NCBI RefSeq assembly: GCF_000312505.2
Contig: NZ_HG326226.1
Coordinates: forward strand, 172,493-236,492
Length of the DNA: 64,000 nt
Direction: 5' to 3'
Source: Fenollaria massiliensis
GTDB lineage: Bacteria > Bacillota > Clostridia > Tissierellales > Peptoniphilaceae
Shown here in pieces: positions 8,022-17,319 of the stretch. The stretch's first letter is position 1, and every line of letters starts with the position of its first letter. The notes under the pieces are model-generated. The model had not been told where the DNA came from. It worked only from the letters and a program-made list of their open reading frames with translations, and made no database searches. The position numbers and the translations under genes are program-made.

Positions 8022-8791
8022 TGATATTCGTTGATTCACACGCTCATCTTGACGATGAGGCCTTTGATGAGGACAGAGACCAGGTCATAGCCGATATCTT
8101 AGAAGGCGGAAACTATTTTTTCAATATAGCATCTGATCTTAAAACAAGCTACTCGAGCTATGAACTTGCCAAAAAATATGATCACGTCTACGCAGTTGTA
8201 GGCGTGCATCCGCATGAGGCAAAGGATTACACAGCTGAAACGCGTGAGGCGCTTAAAGAGCTATTAAAAAAGGATAAGGTTATGGCGATAGGCGAGATTG
8301 GTCTTGATTATCACTATGATTTTTCGCCAAGAGATGTGCAAAGAAAAGTTTTTATTGACCAGATAGATTTAGCTAGAGAGATGGATGTTCCTATCGTTAT
8401 TCACACGCGTGAAGCGATGGAAGAAACTTATGAAATACTTGAAAAATACGCTCAAGATATGAAGGTTCTTATTCACTGCTATACAGGATCCATAGAGATG
8501 GCTAGAAAATTTTTAAAATTAGGCTACAAACTAGCTTTAGGAGGAGCACTAACTTTTAAAAATGCAAAAAACACAGTGGATGTCGCAAGGGAAGTCGATT
8601 TGAAAGACCTGCTTATAGAAACGGACTCACCATATATGACGCCGGTACCTTTTAGAGGCAAGAGAAATGACCCGAGAAAAGTAATTTTGGTCGCAGAAAA
8701 ACTTGCTGAGATCAAAAATATTAGCACAGATGAAGTCTTAGAAGCGACAAAGAAGAACGCATTTGAATTTTTTGGAGTAGAAAATGATTAA
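8021..8791 (+). CDS. tatD: TatD family metal-dependent DNase
   Basis: The 256-residue protein is a TIM-barrel amidohydrolase-like nuclease. It shows the N-terminal DSHAHLDD metal motif, GEIGLDYH, VIHTREA, LIHCYTG and ETDSPYMTP, all typical of TatD. It acts as a 3'-5' exonuclease or deoxyribonuclease in DNA repair and turnover. It is embedded in the metG-tatD-rnmV-rsmA order common in Bacillota and overlaps both neighbours. Confidence 0.95.
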   Translation: MIFVDSHAHLDDEAFDEDRDQVIADILEGGNYFFNIASDLKTSYSSYELAKKYDHVYAVVGVHPHEAKDYTAETREALKELLKKDKVMAIGEIGLDYHYDFSPRDVQRKVFIDQIDLAREMDVPIVIHTREAMEETYEILEKYAQDMKVLIHCYTGSIEMARKFLKLGYKLALGGALTFKNAKNTVDVAREVDLKDLLIETDSPYMTPVPFRGKRNDPRKVILVAEKLAEIKNISTDEVLEATKKNAFEFFGVEND

Positions 8792-9317
8792 AGAACTCAT
8801 AGTTGTCGAGGGCATGGATGACATCGCTCAGATAAAAAATGCTATAGATGCCGACATCGTCGCGACACATGGCTATAAAATAAAGAAGACGCTCTTTGAT
8901 GAGCTAAAAAAAGCTGTAAAAACGAGGGGAGTAATTGTATTTACTGACCCTGATTACGCTGGCAAGATGATTAGACGCACTATAAATGAAAATGTTAAGG
9001 GCTGCAAAAATGCTTATCTAAAGCAGTCAGATGCAATTAAGAAAGATGATATAGGTGTTGAAAATGCTTCAAAGGAAGCAATCATTGATGCGCTGATGAA
9101 TGCAAGAGCCTCAACAGAGGAGAGAAAAGTTTTATACACAACGAAAGATTTGTATGAGACAGGTCTATTAGGAGCAAGCGGTTCAAGCGAGAGACGCGAA
9201 AAACTTGCGAGCCTACTAAAAATTTCTAATTCAAACGCGAAAAAGATGCTCGACGCACTAAACTATTATCAAATTTCGAGAGAAGATTTCGAGGAGGCTA
9301 TGAAAAAAATTGACTGA
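8784..9317 (+). CDS. rnmV: Ribonuclease M5
   Basis: Matures the 5S rRNA precursor. The 177-residue protein carries a TOPRIM domain: VEGMDD supplies the catalytic Glu and FTDPDYAG the DxD metal ligands. The C-terminal helical part (SSERREKLASLLKISNSNAKKMLDALN) is typical for RnmV. It overlaps tatD by 8 bases and the rsmA start by 8 bases. Confidence 0.94.
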   Translation: MIKELIVVEGMDDIAQIKNAIDADIVATHGYKIKKTLFDELKKAVKTRGVIVFTDPDYAGKMIRRTINENVKGCKNAYLKQSDAIKKDDIGVENASKEAIIDALMNARASTEERKVLYTTKDLYETGLLGASGSSERREKLASLLKISNSNAKKMLDALNYYQISREDFEEAMKKID

Positions 9318-10170
9318 AAAAGGTTTATATAGCATAGCAAGACTCAAAGAGCTGCAAGAGAGCTTCGGTTTTGAATTTAAAAAAGCGCTTGGACAAAATT
9401 TTTTGATCGATGGCAATATAATAAGAAAGATTGCTGAAGAAAGCGGAATTACAAATGATACTACTGTGATGGAGATAGGCCCAGGCATAGGCACTTTGAC
9501 CGAAGAGCTAGCGAAGCACGCGAAAAAAGTCATTGCCTTTGAACTTGATGAATCACTTAGAGAAATTCACAAGGAGACACTCGGCCCACATGACAATGCC
9601 CATGTAATTTATAAAGATTTTATGGACGCGAGTGAGGACGAGATAAAATCCTTGACTGGCGGAGCGTTTAAAGTGTGCGCAAATCTGCCTTATTATGTGA
9701 CGACACCCATACTAACATTTTTGCTTGAATCAAAACTTGAGATAGATTCAATAACAGTTATGGTGCAAAAAGAAGTCGCTCAGAGGATAGTCGCCGATGA
9801 AAAATCAAAAGACTATGGCAGTATATCAGTCTTTACAAGGGCTTATGGAGATGCGCGCATTGCGTTTAATGTGTCAAAAGACTGCTTTTATCCAAAGCCA
9901 AAAGTTGATTCAGCAGTACTATATATAAAAAAGAAGAAAAAAGATTTAGCAAATGAAGAGCTATTCTTAAAGATAATTAGAGCTTCTTTTATGAAGAGAA
10001 GAAAAACACTTGCGAATGCTTTATTTAATAGCGAAGTGGGTATAGATAAAAAAGATACAGTGGATGCACTTAAGGCCATTGGCAAAGGTGAAAATGCAAG
10101 GGCAGAGGAGCTAAGCTTCGATGACTTTGTAAATATAACGAAAGACTTGGAGGGAATATATGGAAAATAA
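9310..10170 (+). CDS. rsmA: 16S rRNA adenine dimethyltransferase
   Basis: Dimethylates two adjacent adenines in the 3' hairpin of 16S rRNA. Residues KKALGQNFLID and EIGPGIGTLT mark the SAM site, and NLPYYVTTPI is the catalytic N-L-P-Y motif. The length (286) is normal. The start is TTG at 9310, overlapping rnmV by 8 bases with GAGGAGG about 10 bases upstream. Confidence 0.95.
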   Translation: MTEKGLYSIARLKELQESFGFEFKKALGQNFLIDGNIIRKIAEESGITNDTTVMEIGPGIGTLTEELAKHAKKVIAFELDESLREIHKETLGPHDNAHVIYKDFMDASEDEIKSLTGGAFKVCANLPYYVTTPILTFLLESKLEIDSITVMVQKEVAQRIVADEKSKDYGSISVFTRAYGDARIAFNVSKDCFYPKPKVDSAVLYIKKKKKDLANEELFLKIIRASFMKRRKTLANALFNSEVGIDKKDTVDALKAIGKGENARAEELSFDDFVNITKDLEGIYGK

Positions 10171-10504
10171 AGAATTAACTCAAGAAGAATTAGACGCGAT
10201 TAAAAATGATACCATCGATTATAAGATAGTTGAAAGACTTGCAGATATCATGAAAGCGCTTAGCGAGCCTTCAAGAATACAAATCATACATGCGCTAAGC
10301 TTAAGCGAGATGTGTGTTACAGACCTTTCATACGCGCTAAACATGACACAGCCACTTGTTAGTCACCACCTAAGAATATTAAGAAATCTTGGCCTAGTTA
10401 AATACGAAAGAGATGGCAAGGCGCTGATATACTCACTTGATGACGAGCACGTTTTGATGCTGTATAAGCAAGGCTTGGAACACGCAAAAGAAAAAGTTCA
10501 ATAA
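10160..10504 (+). CDS. ArsR/SmtB-family metal-sensing repressor
   Basis: A 114-residue winged-helix repressor. The recognition region is VTDLSYALNMTQPLVSHHLRILRN. The alpha3 metal box is only partly kept (EMCVTDL against ELCVCDL), but the last helix has a D-x-H pair and a further His eleven residues on (DEH then EH), plus a Glu where CzrA/SmtB have the second His. This matches the alpha5 zinc/cobalt/nickel site of the CzrA/NmtR group. The gene overlaps rsmA by 11 bases. The next operon imports cobalt, so a role in cobalt or zinc control is plausible but inferred. Confidence 0.85.
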   Translation: MENKELTQEELDAIKNDTIDYKIVERLADIMKALSEPSRIQIIHALSLSEMCVTDLSYALNMTQPLVSHHLRILRNLGLVKYERDGKALIYSLDDEHVLMLYKQGLEHAKEKVQ

Positions 10505-10514
10505 ATTATATATT

Positions 10515-10541
10515 ATCTGTCACTTAGGTGGCAGATTTTTT
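10515..10541 (+). terminator. Terminator after the ArsR-type gene
   Basis: ATCTGTCAC (10515-10523) pairs with GTGGCAGAT (10528-10536) with one G-U pair, followed by six T. Between here and 10680 I see only AT-rich sequence. Confidence 0.85.
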
Positions 10542-10680
10542 GTGCTTAGATATAGTTTATTAATAGCATATAGATATTTTGTTTATATAAATTTATTTTG
10601 CAGCACTCTTTTTTTATACCTAAACAAAATTATTTTTTATAATATTTCACATCTAGATTACTTAATATACGCTTATTGCC

Positions 10681-10709
10681 TTGCATTTTCAAGTATGTAG
10701 TGATATAAT
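10681..10709 (+). promoter_or_regulatory. Promoter of the cobalamin-riboswitch operon
   Basis: TTGCAT (10681-10686), a 17-base spacer and TATAAT (10704-10709), about 20 bases before the riboswitch. Confidence 0.65.
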
Positions 10710-10724
10710 TATATTGATATTGTA

Positions 10725-10882
10725 TAGGGGAAGTTTAAAAGACGCAGTCGCCGCTGCCGTTGGCGCATACTGAGTAAACACTTATGTCACTGTTATTCGT
10801 TTAATAATGGGAAGGCGTTTACAAGGGCTTAAAACGCTAGCCGGAAAACCTTACTCTATCAAGAAATACCTTCGGCAAAGAG
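10725..10882 (+). promoter_or_regulatory. Cobalamin (B12) riboswitch
   Basis: The leader contains, in the expected order, AGTTTAAAAG, GCCGCTGCCG, GTCACTG (10786-10792), ATGGGAAGGCG (10807-10817) and the B12-box-like CTAGCCGGAAAACC (10837-10850). The next genes import cobalt and make tetrapyrrole precursors, which fits. Downstream, AAGAA..ACCT pairs with AGGTTCTT and is followed by a short T-run near 10894, a possible terminator of the expression platform. B12 binding should lower expression of the operon. Confidence 0.82.
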
Positions 10883-10953
10883 AGGTTCTTTTCTAAATCA
10901 ATCTGATTTTTAAAAGGAGTCTTTGCGTAGGAAAATAAAAGGAGGAATAATTT

Positions 10954-11664
10954 ATGAGAAAGAAAAATTTCATTCTCATGGGTCTTTCACTAATTTTATT
11001 GTCCGCAGACGCTTATGCAATGCACATCATGGAAGGTTACCTTCCTAAAGAATGGTGCTTAATCTGGGGACTAATATCACTACCATTTATTATACTTGGT
11101 ATTAGAAAAATTGCTAAAGACTCTGATTCAAACGAAAAGAAGGTTTTACTTGCACTTGCAGGTGGATTTATCTTCGTTTTATCTGCTATGAAGATCCCTT
11201 CAGTAGTAGGTAGTTGTTCACACCCAACAGGTACTGGTCTAGGTGCTATACTATTTGGACCTCTTCAAACATCTGTTTTAGGTTTAATTGTTTTAATTTT
11301 CCAAGCTTTGTTATTAGCTCACGGTGGTTTAACTACTTTAGGTGCTAATACATTCTCTATGGCTATAGCTGGACCTTTTGTCGCTTTTGCCATCTATCAC
11401 TTATTGAAAAAACAAAATAGAAGTTTAGCAGTTTTCTGTGCAGCAACACTTGGTGACTTATTCACTTATGTTGTTACAGCTACTCAACTTGCTATTGTTT
11501 ACCACGAAGGCGTTGGCTTTGCCGCAGCTTTAGGAAAGTTCTTATCAATCTTTGCTGTTACTCAAATCCCTATCGCTATAGTTGAAGGTTTATTAACAGT
11601 AGTTATAGTTAACCTTATGGTTAGATATAAAGGTGAGGGGGTACTTACAAATGAAAGATTATAA
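10954..11664 (+). CDS. cbiM: Cobalt ECF transporter S component CbiM
   Basis: Substrate-binding membrane component of the cobalt importer. The 236-residue protein has a signal-like N-terminus, then MHIMEGYLP; in CbiM this stretch becomes the mature N-terminus that binds cobalt through His2. About six further membrane segments follow, with [12 protein letters not shown], a family hallmark. A strong AAAGGAGGA site precedes the ATG. First gene behind the riboswitch; cbiN overlaps its end by 14 bases. Confidence 0.95.
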   Translation: MRKKNFILMGLSLILLSADAYAMHIMEGYLPKEWCLIWGLISLPFIILGIRKIAKDSDSNEKKVLLALAGGFIFVLSAMKIPSVVGSCSHPTGTGLGAILFGPLQTSVLGLIVLIFQALLLAHGGLTTLGANTFSMAIAGPFVAFAIYHLLKKQNRSLAVFCAATLGDLFTYVVTATQLAIVYHEGVGFAAALGKFLSIFAVTQIPIAIVEGLLTVVIVNLMVRYKGEGVLTNERL

Positions 11665-11944
11665 GAAAACCAACTTTATCTTAATTATACTTGCGATTTT
11701 ACTAGTAGTTTTACCACTAGTTTTCGTTCAAGGCGAATACGGTGGATCTGATGACGCTGCAAGTGAAGAAATCGAAGCTTTAAACCCTGATTATGAACCT
11801 TGGTTCGAATCCCTTTGGGAACCACCATCGGGTGAAGTTGAATCCTTATTATTTGGTCTTCAAGCAGCTATCGGTGCTGGAGCTATTGGCTACATCATTG
11901 GCAGCTGGAAGGGCGCTGCAAGTAAGAAGGAAAAAGATAAATAA
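11651..11944 (+). CDS. cbiN: Cobalt transporter accessory protein CbiN
   Basis: A 97-residue protein with one membrane segment at each end and an extracytoplasmic loop ([16 protein letters not shown], then [20 protein letters not shown]), the usual CbiN layout. It helps load cobalt into CbiM. The ATG at 11651 is chosen over one six codons earlier because the GAGGGGG site lies about ten bases before it. Confidence 0.92.
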   Translation: MKDYKKTNFILIILAILLVVLPLVFVQGEYGGSDDAASEEIEALNPDYEPWFESLWEPPSGEVESLLFGLQAAIGAGAIGYIIGSWKGAASKKEKDK

Positions 11945-11959
11945 AGGAGCTAATATAAA

Positions 11960-12640
11960 TTGCTACTCATTGATCAGTTCGCATATACGAACGGCTTAAG
12001 GCATATTAAGGCTGGATATAAGTTTTTCTTTACACTATTTATGCTAGTTTTAGCTATTGGTCTGGACAATATTTACGTAAATTTATCCATATTTATATTA
12101 ATAATAATTCTGGAGCTCGCATTTGCAAAGTTTAAAGTGAGAAACGTCATATCATTTATCAAAATTCCTATAATTTTCATATTTTTAGGAACAGTGTTCT
12201 TGATAATTGGTTTTTCTAAGGAAAATCATTTTGTTTACTCAATAAATATTTTCGGTGTATACTTTGGTGTGATTGAAGGGCAAGAGATGCTATTTTTGAA
12301 TGTTTTCATGAGATCTCTTGCGGCGACCTCTTCGGTCATCTTCCTAAGTGTAACGACACCTATGGTCGATATAATCAGAGTTTTTAAGAGCTTGCGCTTG
12401 CCAAATGTGTTTATTGAGCTGTTTATGCTGATATACCGCTTTATATTTATAATTATAGAAGAAGCTCAGACAAATATAAACTGTCTTGAGATAAAATTCG
12501 GTTTTATCAATACGAAGACATCGTTTAAATCAATCAAAATTTTTGTTGAGAATATGATTTTAGGCATATTAAAGAGAAATGAAGAGATGATAAATGCTCT
12601 AAATATCAAGCTTTACAATGGAGAATTCCCAGTTAGGTGA
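11960..12640 (+). CDS. cbiQ: Cobalt ECF transporter T component CbiQ
   Basis: A 226-residue membrane coupling protein of the energy-coupling factor type with about five hydrophobic segments. The cytoplasmic region SLRLPNVFIELFMLIYRFIF corresponds to the segment that contacts the ATPase. The start is TTG at 11960 with AAAGGAGC upstream. Confidence 0.9.
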   Translation: MLLIDQFAYTNGLRHIKAGYKFFFTLFMLVLAIGLDNIYVNLSIFILIIILELAFAKFKVRNVISFIKIPIIFIFLGTVFLIIGFSKENHFVYSINIFGVYFGVIEGQEMLFLNVFMRSLAATSSVIFLSVTTPMVDIIRVFKSLRLPNVFIELFMLIYRFIFIIIEEAQTNINCLEIKFGFINTKTSFKSIKIFVENMILGILKRNEEMINALNIKLYNGEFPVR

Positions 12641-12644
12641 TTAT

Positions 12645-13457
12645 ATGTTAGAAGTTAAAAATTTAGAATATACTTATGAGAGTGGAAAAAAAGTTTTGGA
12701 TGGGATAAGTCTTTCGACTAAAAACGGTGCCATCACCATGGTAATTGGTGAGAACGGCGCGGGAAAGACTACTTTATTCAAAAACATCCTTGGTCTATTA
12801 AAAAGAGACAAAGGGGATATAATTGTCGATGGCGAAGAACTTCGCTATGACAAAAAAAGTCTTTTGAATTACAGAAAAAACGTGACTATGGTCTTTCAAG
12901 ACCCGGATAATCAAATTTTTTACTCGAATGTTTTTGATGACACTGCTTTTACGCTTAGAAATCTTGGTTTTGACGAAGAAACTGTCAAGGAAAGGGTTGA
13001 CAATGCTTTAAGAAGTGCCAATGCATACGAACTAAAGGAGATGCCTGTTCACTTTTTAAGTTATGGACAAAAAAAGAGGGTTGCCATCGCTTCAGCGATC
13101 GCTTTGGGTGCTCGCTACATCCTTATGGACGAGCCAACAGCCGGTCTTGACCCTGTTTCTATAGGCATACTTAAAAAGACTATCGCAGGTATTGCCAAAA
13201 ACAGTTCACTTTTAATATCTACTCACGATATGGAGTTTTGCTATGAAATGGCAGATTACATTTATGTGGTTAAAGACGCTAAGATTATCAAAGAAGGAAG
13301 TAAATATGAAATTTTCAAGGATGAAGATGTCATTAAACGCGCCAATCAAGAGCTTCCTCTATGTGTTAGAGTGGCTAATGCATTGGGAGTTGATTTCTTT
13401 GATAATAATGATCAAATGATAGAGGAGTTAAAGGCTTATGCTAAGCATAGCTCTTAA
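12645..13457 (+). CDS. cbiO: Cobalt ECF transporter ATPase CbiO
   Basis: A 270-residue ABC ATPase energising cobalt uptake. It has Walker A GENGAGKTT, Q-loop FQDPDNQ, signature LSYGQKKR (a common ECF-ATPase variant) and Walker B YILMDEP. The ATG at 12645 is preferred to one 27 bases earlier because AGGTGAT stands at the right distance and cbiQ ends at 12640. Its 3' end overlaps sirC by 20 bases, tying import and tetrapyrrole genes into one transcript. Confidence 0.92.
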   Translation: MLEVKNLEYTYESGKKVLDGISLSTKNGAITMVIGENGAGKTTLFKNILGLLKRDKGDIIVDGEELRYDKKSLLNYRKNVTMVFQDPDNQIFYSNVFDDTAFTLRNLGFDEETVKERVDNALRSANAYELKEMPVHFLSYGQKKRVAIASAIALGARYILMDEPTAGLDPVSIGILKKTIAGIAKNSSLLISTHDMEFCYEMADYIYVVKDAKIIKEGSKYEIFKDEDVIKRANQELPLCVRVANALGVDFFDNNDQMIEELKAYAKHSS

Positions 13458-14031
13458 TATAAAGGATAGACCTGTTACCATAATTGGTGGCGGGTCTGTC
13501 GCTTTAAGAAAGTTTAAAACACTTATAAATGAAGGTGCTAAAGTGAAAGTCGTTGCTAAAGACTTTATTGATGGCTTTATTGACCAAGGCGCTGAATTAA
13601 TCAAGGACGTTTACAAAAAAGAATACATAGAAGGAGCTTTTTTGCTCTTCATCGCAAGTGATGACGAAGAGCTCAATGCTCAGATTGAGATGGATGCAAA
13701 AGCTTTAGGGGTTTTGTATAATAGATGCGATAAAAGCTCTAGCAGTGACTTTATCTCCATAAACATGAAAAAGATTGGTGGCATAGACGTGTCTATATCA
13801 ACTAGTGGAAGGCTTCCTGATTTAAACAAAACTATCATGGATGATTTAAAAAAGTATGACTCTTATGACGATGAATATTTAGATTTAGCGTTTAAACTTA
13901 GATCATACTATATCCATTATCAAAAACAAGATATGATAAAAAAGATAAAAAATTATACTAAGGAAGAAATTTTATCTTACATAAAGGAGTTTGAAGACTT
14001 TGAAAATAAGAGTGGGAACGAGAACGAGTAG
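13438..14031 (+). CDS. Precorrin-2 dehydrogenase (SirC/Met8-like)
   Basis: Oxidises precorrin-2 to sirohydrochlorin with NAD. The 197-residue protein starts with a Rossmann fold (TIIGGGSVALRKFKTL). A short helical C-terminal part follows. It lacks the CobA methyltransferase part, which is encoded separately two genes downstream. It overlaps cbiO and hemC, so coupling is tight. Confidence 0.85.
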   Translation: MLSIALNIKDRPVTIIGGGSVALRKFKTLINEGAKVKVVAKDFIDGFIDQGAELIKDVYKKEYIEGAFLLFIASDDEELNAQIEMDAKALGVLYNRCDKSSSSDFISINMKKIGGIDVSISTSGRLPDLNKTIMDDLKKYDSYDDEYLDLAFKLRSYYIHYQKQDMIKKIKNYTKEEILSYIKEFEDFENKSGNENE

Positions 14032-14902
14032 GCTTGCTTTGAAGCAAGTTGAACTTGTTTTTAATAAACTTAAAGAATTTTATGATATTGATTACGAAGT
14101 AGTAGGCATAAACACGCTTGGCGACATCGACAAGAAGACGTCAATCAGTCAGATGGGCGGAAAAGGTGTCTTCGTTAGAGCGATTGAGGACGCTCTTAAA
14201 GATGGAAGGATAGATATTGCCGTTCACTCCTTAAAGGACATGACTTCTGAGATTGAAAAAGGTCTTGAAATAATTTATTTTGGGAAGAGAGCTAAAAGAA
14301 ATGATATTATCGTTCTAAATGAAAAACATAGGGGCAAGAATCAGCTTGTAAATGGCATGAGAATCGCAACTGGCTCGCTTCGTAGGAAGTTTTTACTCGC
14401 TATGGATGAAAAAGATTATAGCATTGCTGAAATACGTGGCAATATTGAGTCAAGGATAGCTAAGCTTGACTCAGAGGGCTTTGACGCGATTATATTATCA
14501 AGAGCGGCTATTGATAGACTTGATTTAAATGATGGACTTGAAGGAAGAATCATAGACCTAGAAGAAGATGAATTTTTGCCATCGCCTTGTCAAGGGGTTA
14601 TTGCTCTTGAAATAAATAAAAATAACCACGAGCTTAAACAGATGCTTAAATCGATAAGAGATGAAAAAACTGATTTTGAAGTTTCTATTGAAAGAGAATT
14701 TTTAAGCGAATCTGGTGCTTCGTGCAACAAACCATTAGGCATACATGTAGTTTCAAATGATAATAAGGCGCATGTAAAGGCTTTTATGGCGTCGGATGAT
14801 TTAAAAAGATATAGATTTATAAATTTTGACACGGATAAAGAAAATTATTTAAATGATGTAAAAAAATACACAGAGAGTATTAAAGGTGATATAGATGTCT
14901 AA
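14000..14902 (+). CDS. hemC: Hydroxymethylbilane synthase
   Basis: Joins four porphobilinogens into hydroxymethylbilane. KIRVGTRTSRLALKQ is the N-terminal family signature. The dipyrromethane cofactor Cys is in SESGASCNKPLG. Two TTG starts are possible (13991, 14000); the GGAG at 13986-13989 is one base from the first and ten from the second, so 14000 is chosen, giving 300 residues. It overlaps both neighbours. Confidence 0.93.
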   Translation: MKIRVGTRTSRLALKQVELVFNKLKEFYDIDYEVVGINTLGDIDKKTSISQMGGKGVFVRAIEDALKDGRIDIAVHSLKDMTSEIEKGLEIIYFGKRAKRNDIIVLNEKHRGKNQLVNGMRIATGSLRRKFLLAMDEKDYSIAEIRGNIESRIAKLDSEGFDAIILSRAAIDRLDLNDGLEGRIIDLEEDEFLPSPCQGVIALEINKNNHELKQMLKSIRDEKTDFEVSIEREFLSESGASCNKPLGIHVVSNDNKAHVKAFMASDDLKRYRFINFDTDKENYLNDVKKYTESIKGDIDV

Positions 14903-16373
14903 GGTATATTTAGTAGGAGCAGGCCCTGGTGATGAGGGCCTAATTACTGTCAAGGGACTGAGACTTATACAAAAGGCTGACTACATAATTTATGACAGGC
15001 TTATCAATTATAATTTACTTAATGAAAAAAAATCAGACGCAAAATTATTTTATGTGGGCAAAGAGGGGATGAAGTCCTCTTGGAAGCAAGAAGAAATTAA
15101 TAATTTGCTTCTTAAATGCGCTCGCGAAGAAGGAAAGATTACTCTTAGACTTAAGGGTGGCGATCCGCTTGTTTTTGGACGCGGCTCTGAAGAAGCACTT
15201 TTCTTGAAAGAGCATGGAATAGACTCAGAGATAGTTCCTGGCATCTCTTCATCAATCGGCGGACTTATTTATGGGGGTGTGCCAACAACTCACAGAGAAG
15301 TCTCAAGAAGCTTTCATGTATTTACTGGTCACACTATGGATGGACCAGCTGAGCTTGATTGGGAGAACTTAGCTAAGATGGAAGGAACACTAATCTTTCT
15401 TATGGCTATGAGCAATATCGAGACTATAGCAAATAAATTAATCGCGGCTGGCAAAGATCCAGATACAAGAGCAGCTTTTATATATAAGGCGACTAGATCC
15501 GATCAAAGGCGCTTTATTACTACACTTAAGGACGCTTACGAATGCAAATGCAATAATGATATAAAAAATCCATCGGTCTTTGTTATTGGAGACGTTGTCC
15601 AATTTGCTGATGATATAGACTTTTTTGCAGGTAGGCCACTTAAGGACAGAACATTTATTTTACCTAGAAAAAAAGAATTTAATCAAGATTTTAAAGATTA
15701 TCTTATAGATAATAAGGCAGAATTTTTAGAGTTAGAGACAATTAAGTACACACCAATACATGATGATGATTTTGATAAGGCACTAAAAAATATCGAAGCT
15801 TATAAATATTTGATATTAACAAGCCGAAACGCAGTAGAATTCTTTTTCAAAAGAGCTCTTGAGCTTGGTATAGATTTTAGAAGATTTTATAATATTAAGA
15901 TAGCTTCCATTGGTCAAAAAACTATGAAAGACATTGAGACTTATGGCTTTAAGGCGGACTACGTTTCTGAAAAATACACTTCAGATGAAATGATTAAAAA
16001 TATCACATCAAAATTTGAAAAAGGCACAAAAGTACTTTATCCTCACTCAGATAAGGCAAAGGGCAATATCAGAGCTGCTCTTAGTGATTATGATGTGGAT
16101 GCATTTGAAATATATAAAAACAGCGATGAAGCTTATGAAAAGATGTATTTAGAAGATAAGGTATATGATATATTTTTCTTCTCGTCATCAGAGGCCATTA
16201 GCTTTAATAAATTTTATCCAGAGCTAATGTCAAAGGCAAGGATATATTCAATAGGACCATATACAACAAAAAGTATAGAGGCCTTGGGATATAAAGTATA
16301 CAAGGAAGCAAAGGTACATGACTCAGAAGGAATGATAGATTTAGTGAAAGAGGAGATAAATTATGAAGAATAG
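14895..16373 (+). CDS. Uroporphyrinogen-III C-methyltransferase / uroporphyrinogen-III synthase fusion
   Basis: A 492-residue bifunctional protein. Residues 1 to about 245 are the CobA-type methyltransferase (VYLVGAGPGDEGLITVKG, LKGGDPLVFGRGSEE, VPGISSSIGG). Residues from about 250 to the end are the HemD-type cyclase, less conserved (TSRNAVEFFFKR, ASIGQKTMKDIE, FFSSSEAI). Together they convert hydroxymethylbilane to precorrin-2. Such CobA-HemD fusions are common in clostridia. Neighbours are hemC and hemB with short overlaps. Confidence 0.93.
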   Translation: MSKVYLVGAGPGDEGLITVKGLRLIQKADYIIYDRLINYNLLNEKKSDAKLFYVGKEGMKSSWKQEEINNLLLKCAREEGKITLRLKGGDPLVFGRGSEEALFLKEHGIDSEIVPGISSSIGGLIYGGVPTTHREVSRSFHVFTGHTMDGPAELDWENLAKMEGTLIFLMAMSNIETIANKLIAAGKDPDTRAAFIYKATRSDQRRFITTLKDAYECKCNNDIKNPSVFVIGDVVQFADDIDFFAGRPLKDRTFILPRKKEFNQDFKDYLIDNKAEFLELETIKYTPIHDDDFDKALKNIEAYKYLILTSRNAVEFFFKRALELGIDFRRFYNIKIASIGQKTMKDIETYGFKADYVSEKYTSDEMIKNITSKFEKGTKVLYPHSDKAKGNIRAALSDYDVDAFEIYKNSDEAYEKMYLEDKVYDIFFFSSSEAISFNKFYPELMSKARIYSIGPYTTKSIEALGYKVYKEAKVHDSEGMIDLVKEEINYEE

Positions 16374-17319
16374 AATGAGAAGACTTAGATTAAATAGCAA
16401 TATTAGAGAAGTTTTCGCCGAAACAGCATTAAGAAAAGAAGATTTAATATATCCGATTTTTGTAAAAGATGGAGTAAATGAAGTAGAAGAGATAAAAAGT
16501 TTAAAAGGACAAAAACAATACACAGTCGATAGACTTGATGAAGTCATCAAAGAGCTAAAGGACTTGGGCATACGCTCTGTAATTTTATTTGGCGTGCCAG
16601 AACATAAGGATGCATGCGGTTCAGGCGCTTATGCAAAAGACGGCGTCGTTCAAAGAGCGATTAGAAAAATTAAAGAGATAGATAAAGATTTCCTAGTTAT
16701 AGGCGACGTTTGCATGTGCGAATACACTGATCATGGTCACTGCGGCATACTTCACGGGGATTATGTTGACAACGACGAAACCGTTTCCTATTTACAAAAG
16801 ATAGCTGTATCCATGGCAGAAGCAGGAGTCGATATAGTCGCTCCATCTGATATGATGGATGGACGCGTTGCAAAAATCAGAGAAGCACTTGATGAGGCGG
16901 GATATATAAATGTATCAATAATGAGCTATGCATCAAAATTTGCTTCAAATTACTATGGTCCTTTTAGAGACGCAGCTGGCAGCGCACCAAGCTTTGGTGA
17001 CAGAAAACAATATCAAATGGATTATAGAAATAAAAAAGAAGCTCTTAGAGAAATACTTTCAGATGTAGATGAAGGCGCTGACATGCTTATAGTTAAGCCA
17101 GCTATGGCTTATGGAGATATAATTAAACTTGCTAGCGAAGAAACTAATTTACCTATAGTTGCTTACTCAGTTAGTGGCGAGTATGCTATGCTCTATGATG
17201 CTGTTAAAAACGGCCTTGTTAAAGAAGATATCATTATGGAGACAATGCTTTCATTCAAAAGAGCTGGAGCGAATTTAATCATAACATACTTTGCTAAATA
17301 TTTGGCGGAAAGATTATAA
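16363..17319 (+). CDS. hemB: Delta-aminolevulinic acid dehydratase
   Basis: Condenses two aminolevulinate molecules to porphobilinogen. The 318-residue protein shows the zinc-binding triple Cys region DVCMCEYTDHGHCGI, the lysine motif YASKFASNYYGPFRDA and the catalytic lysine in MLIVKPAMAYGD. No hemA or hemL gene is in the window, so the supply of aminolevulinate is encoded elsewhere. Overlaps the RNase H gene by one base (TAATGG). Confidence 0.95.
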   Translation: MKNRMRRLRLNSNIREVFAETALRKEDLIYPIFVKDGVNEVEEIKSLKGQKQYTVDRLDEVIKELKDLGIRSVILFGVPEHKDACGSGAYAKDGVVQRAIRKIKEIDKDFLVIGDVCMCEYTDHGHCGILHGDYVDNDETVSYLQKIAVSMAEAGVDIVAPSDMMDGRVAKIREALDEAGYINVSIMSYASKFASNYYGPFRDAAGSAPSFGDRKQYQMDYRNKKEALREILSDVDEGADMLIVKPAMAYGDIIKLASEETNLPIVAYSVSGEYAMLYDAVKNGLVKEDIIMETMLSFKRAGANLIITYFAKYLAERL

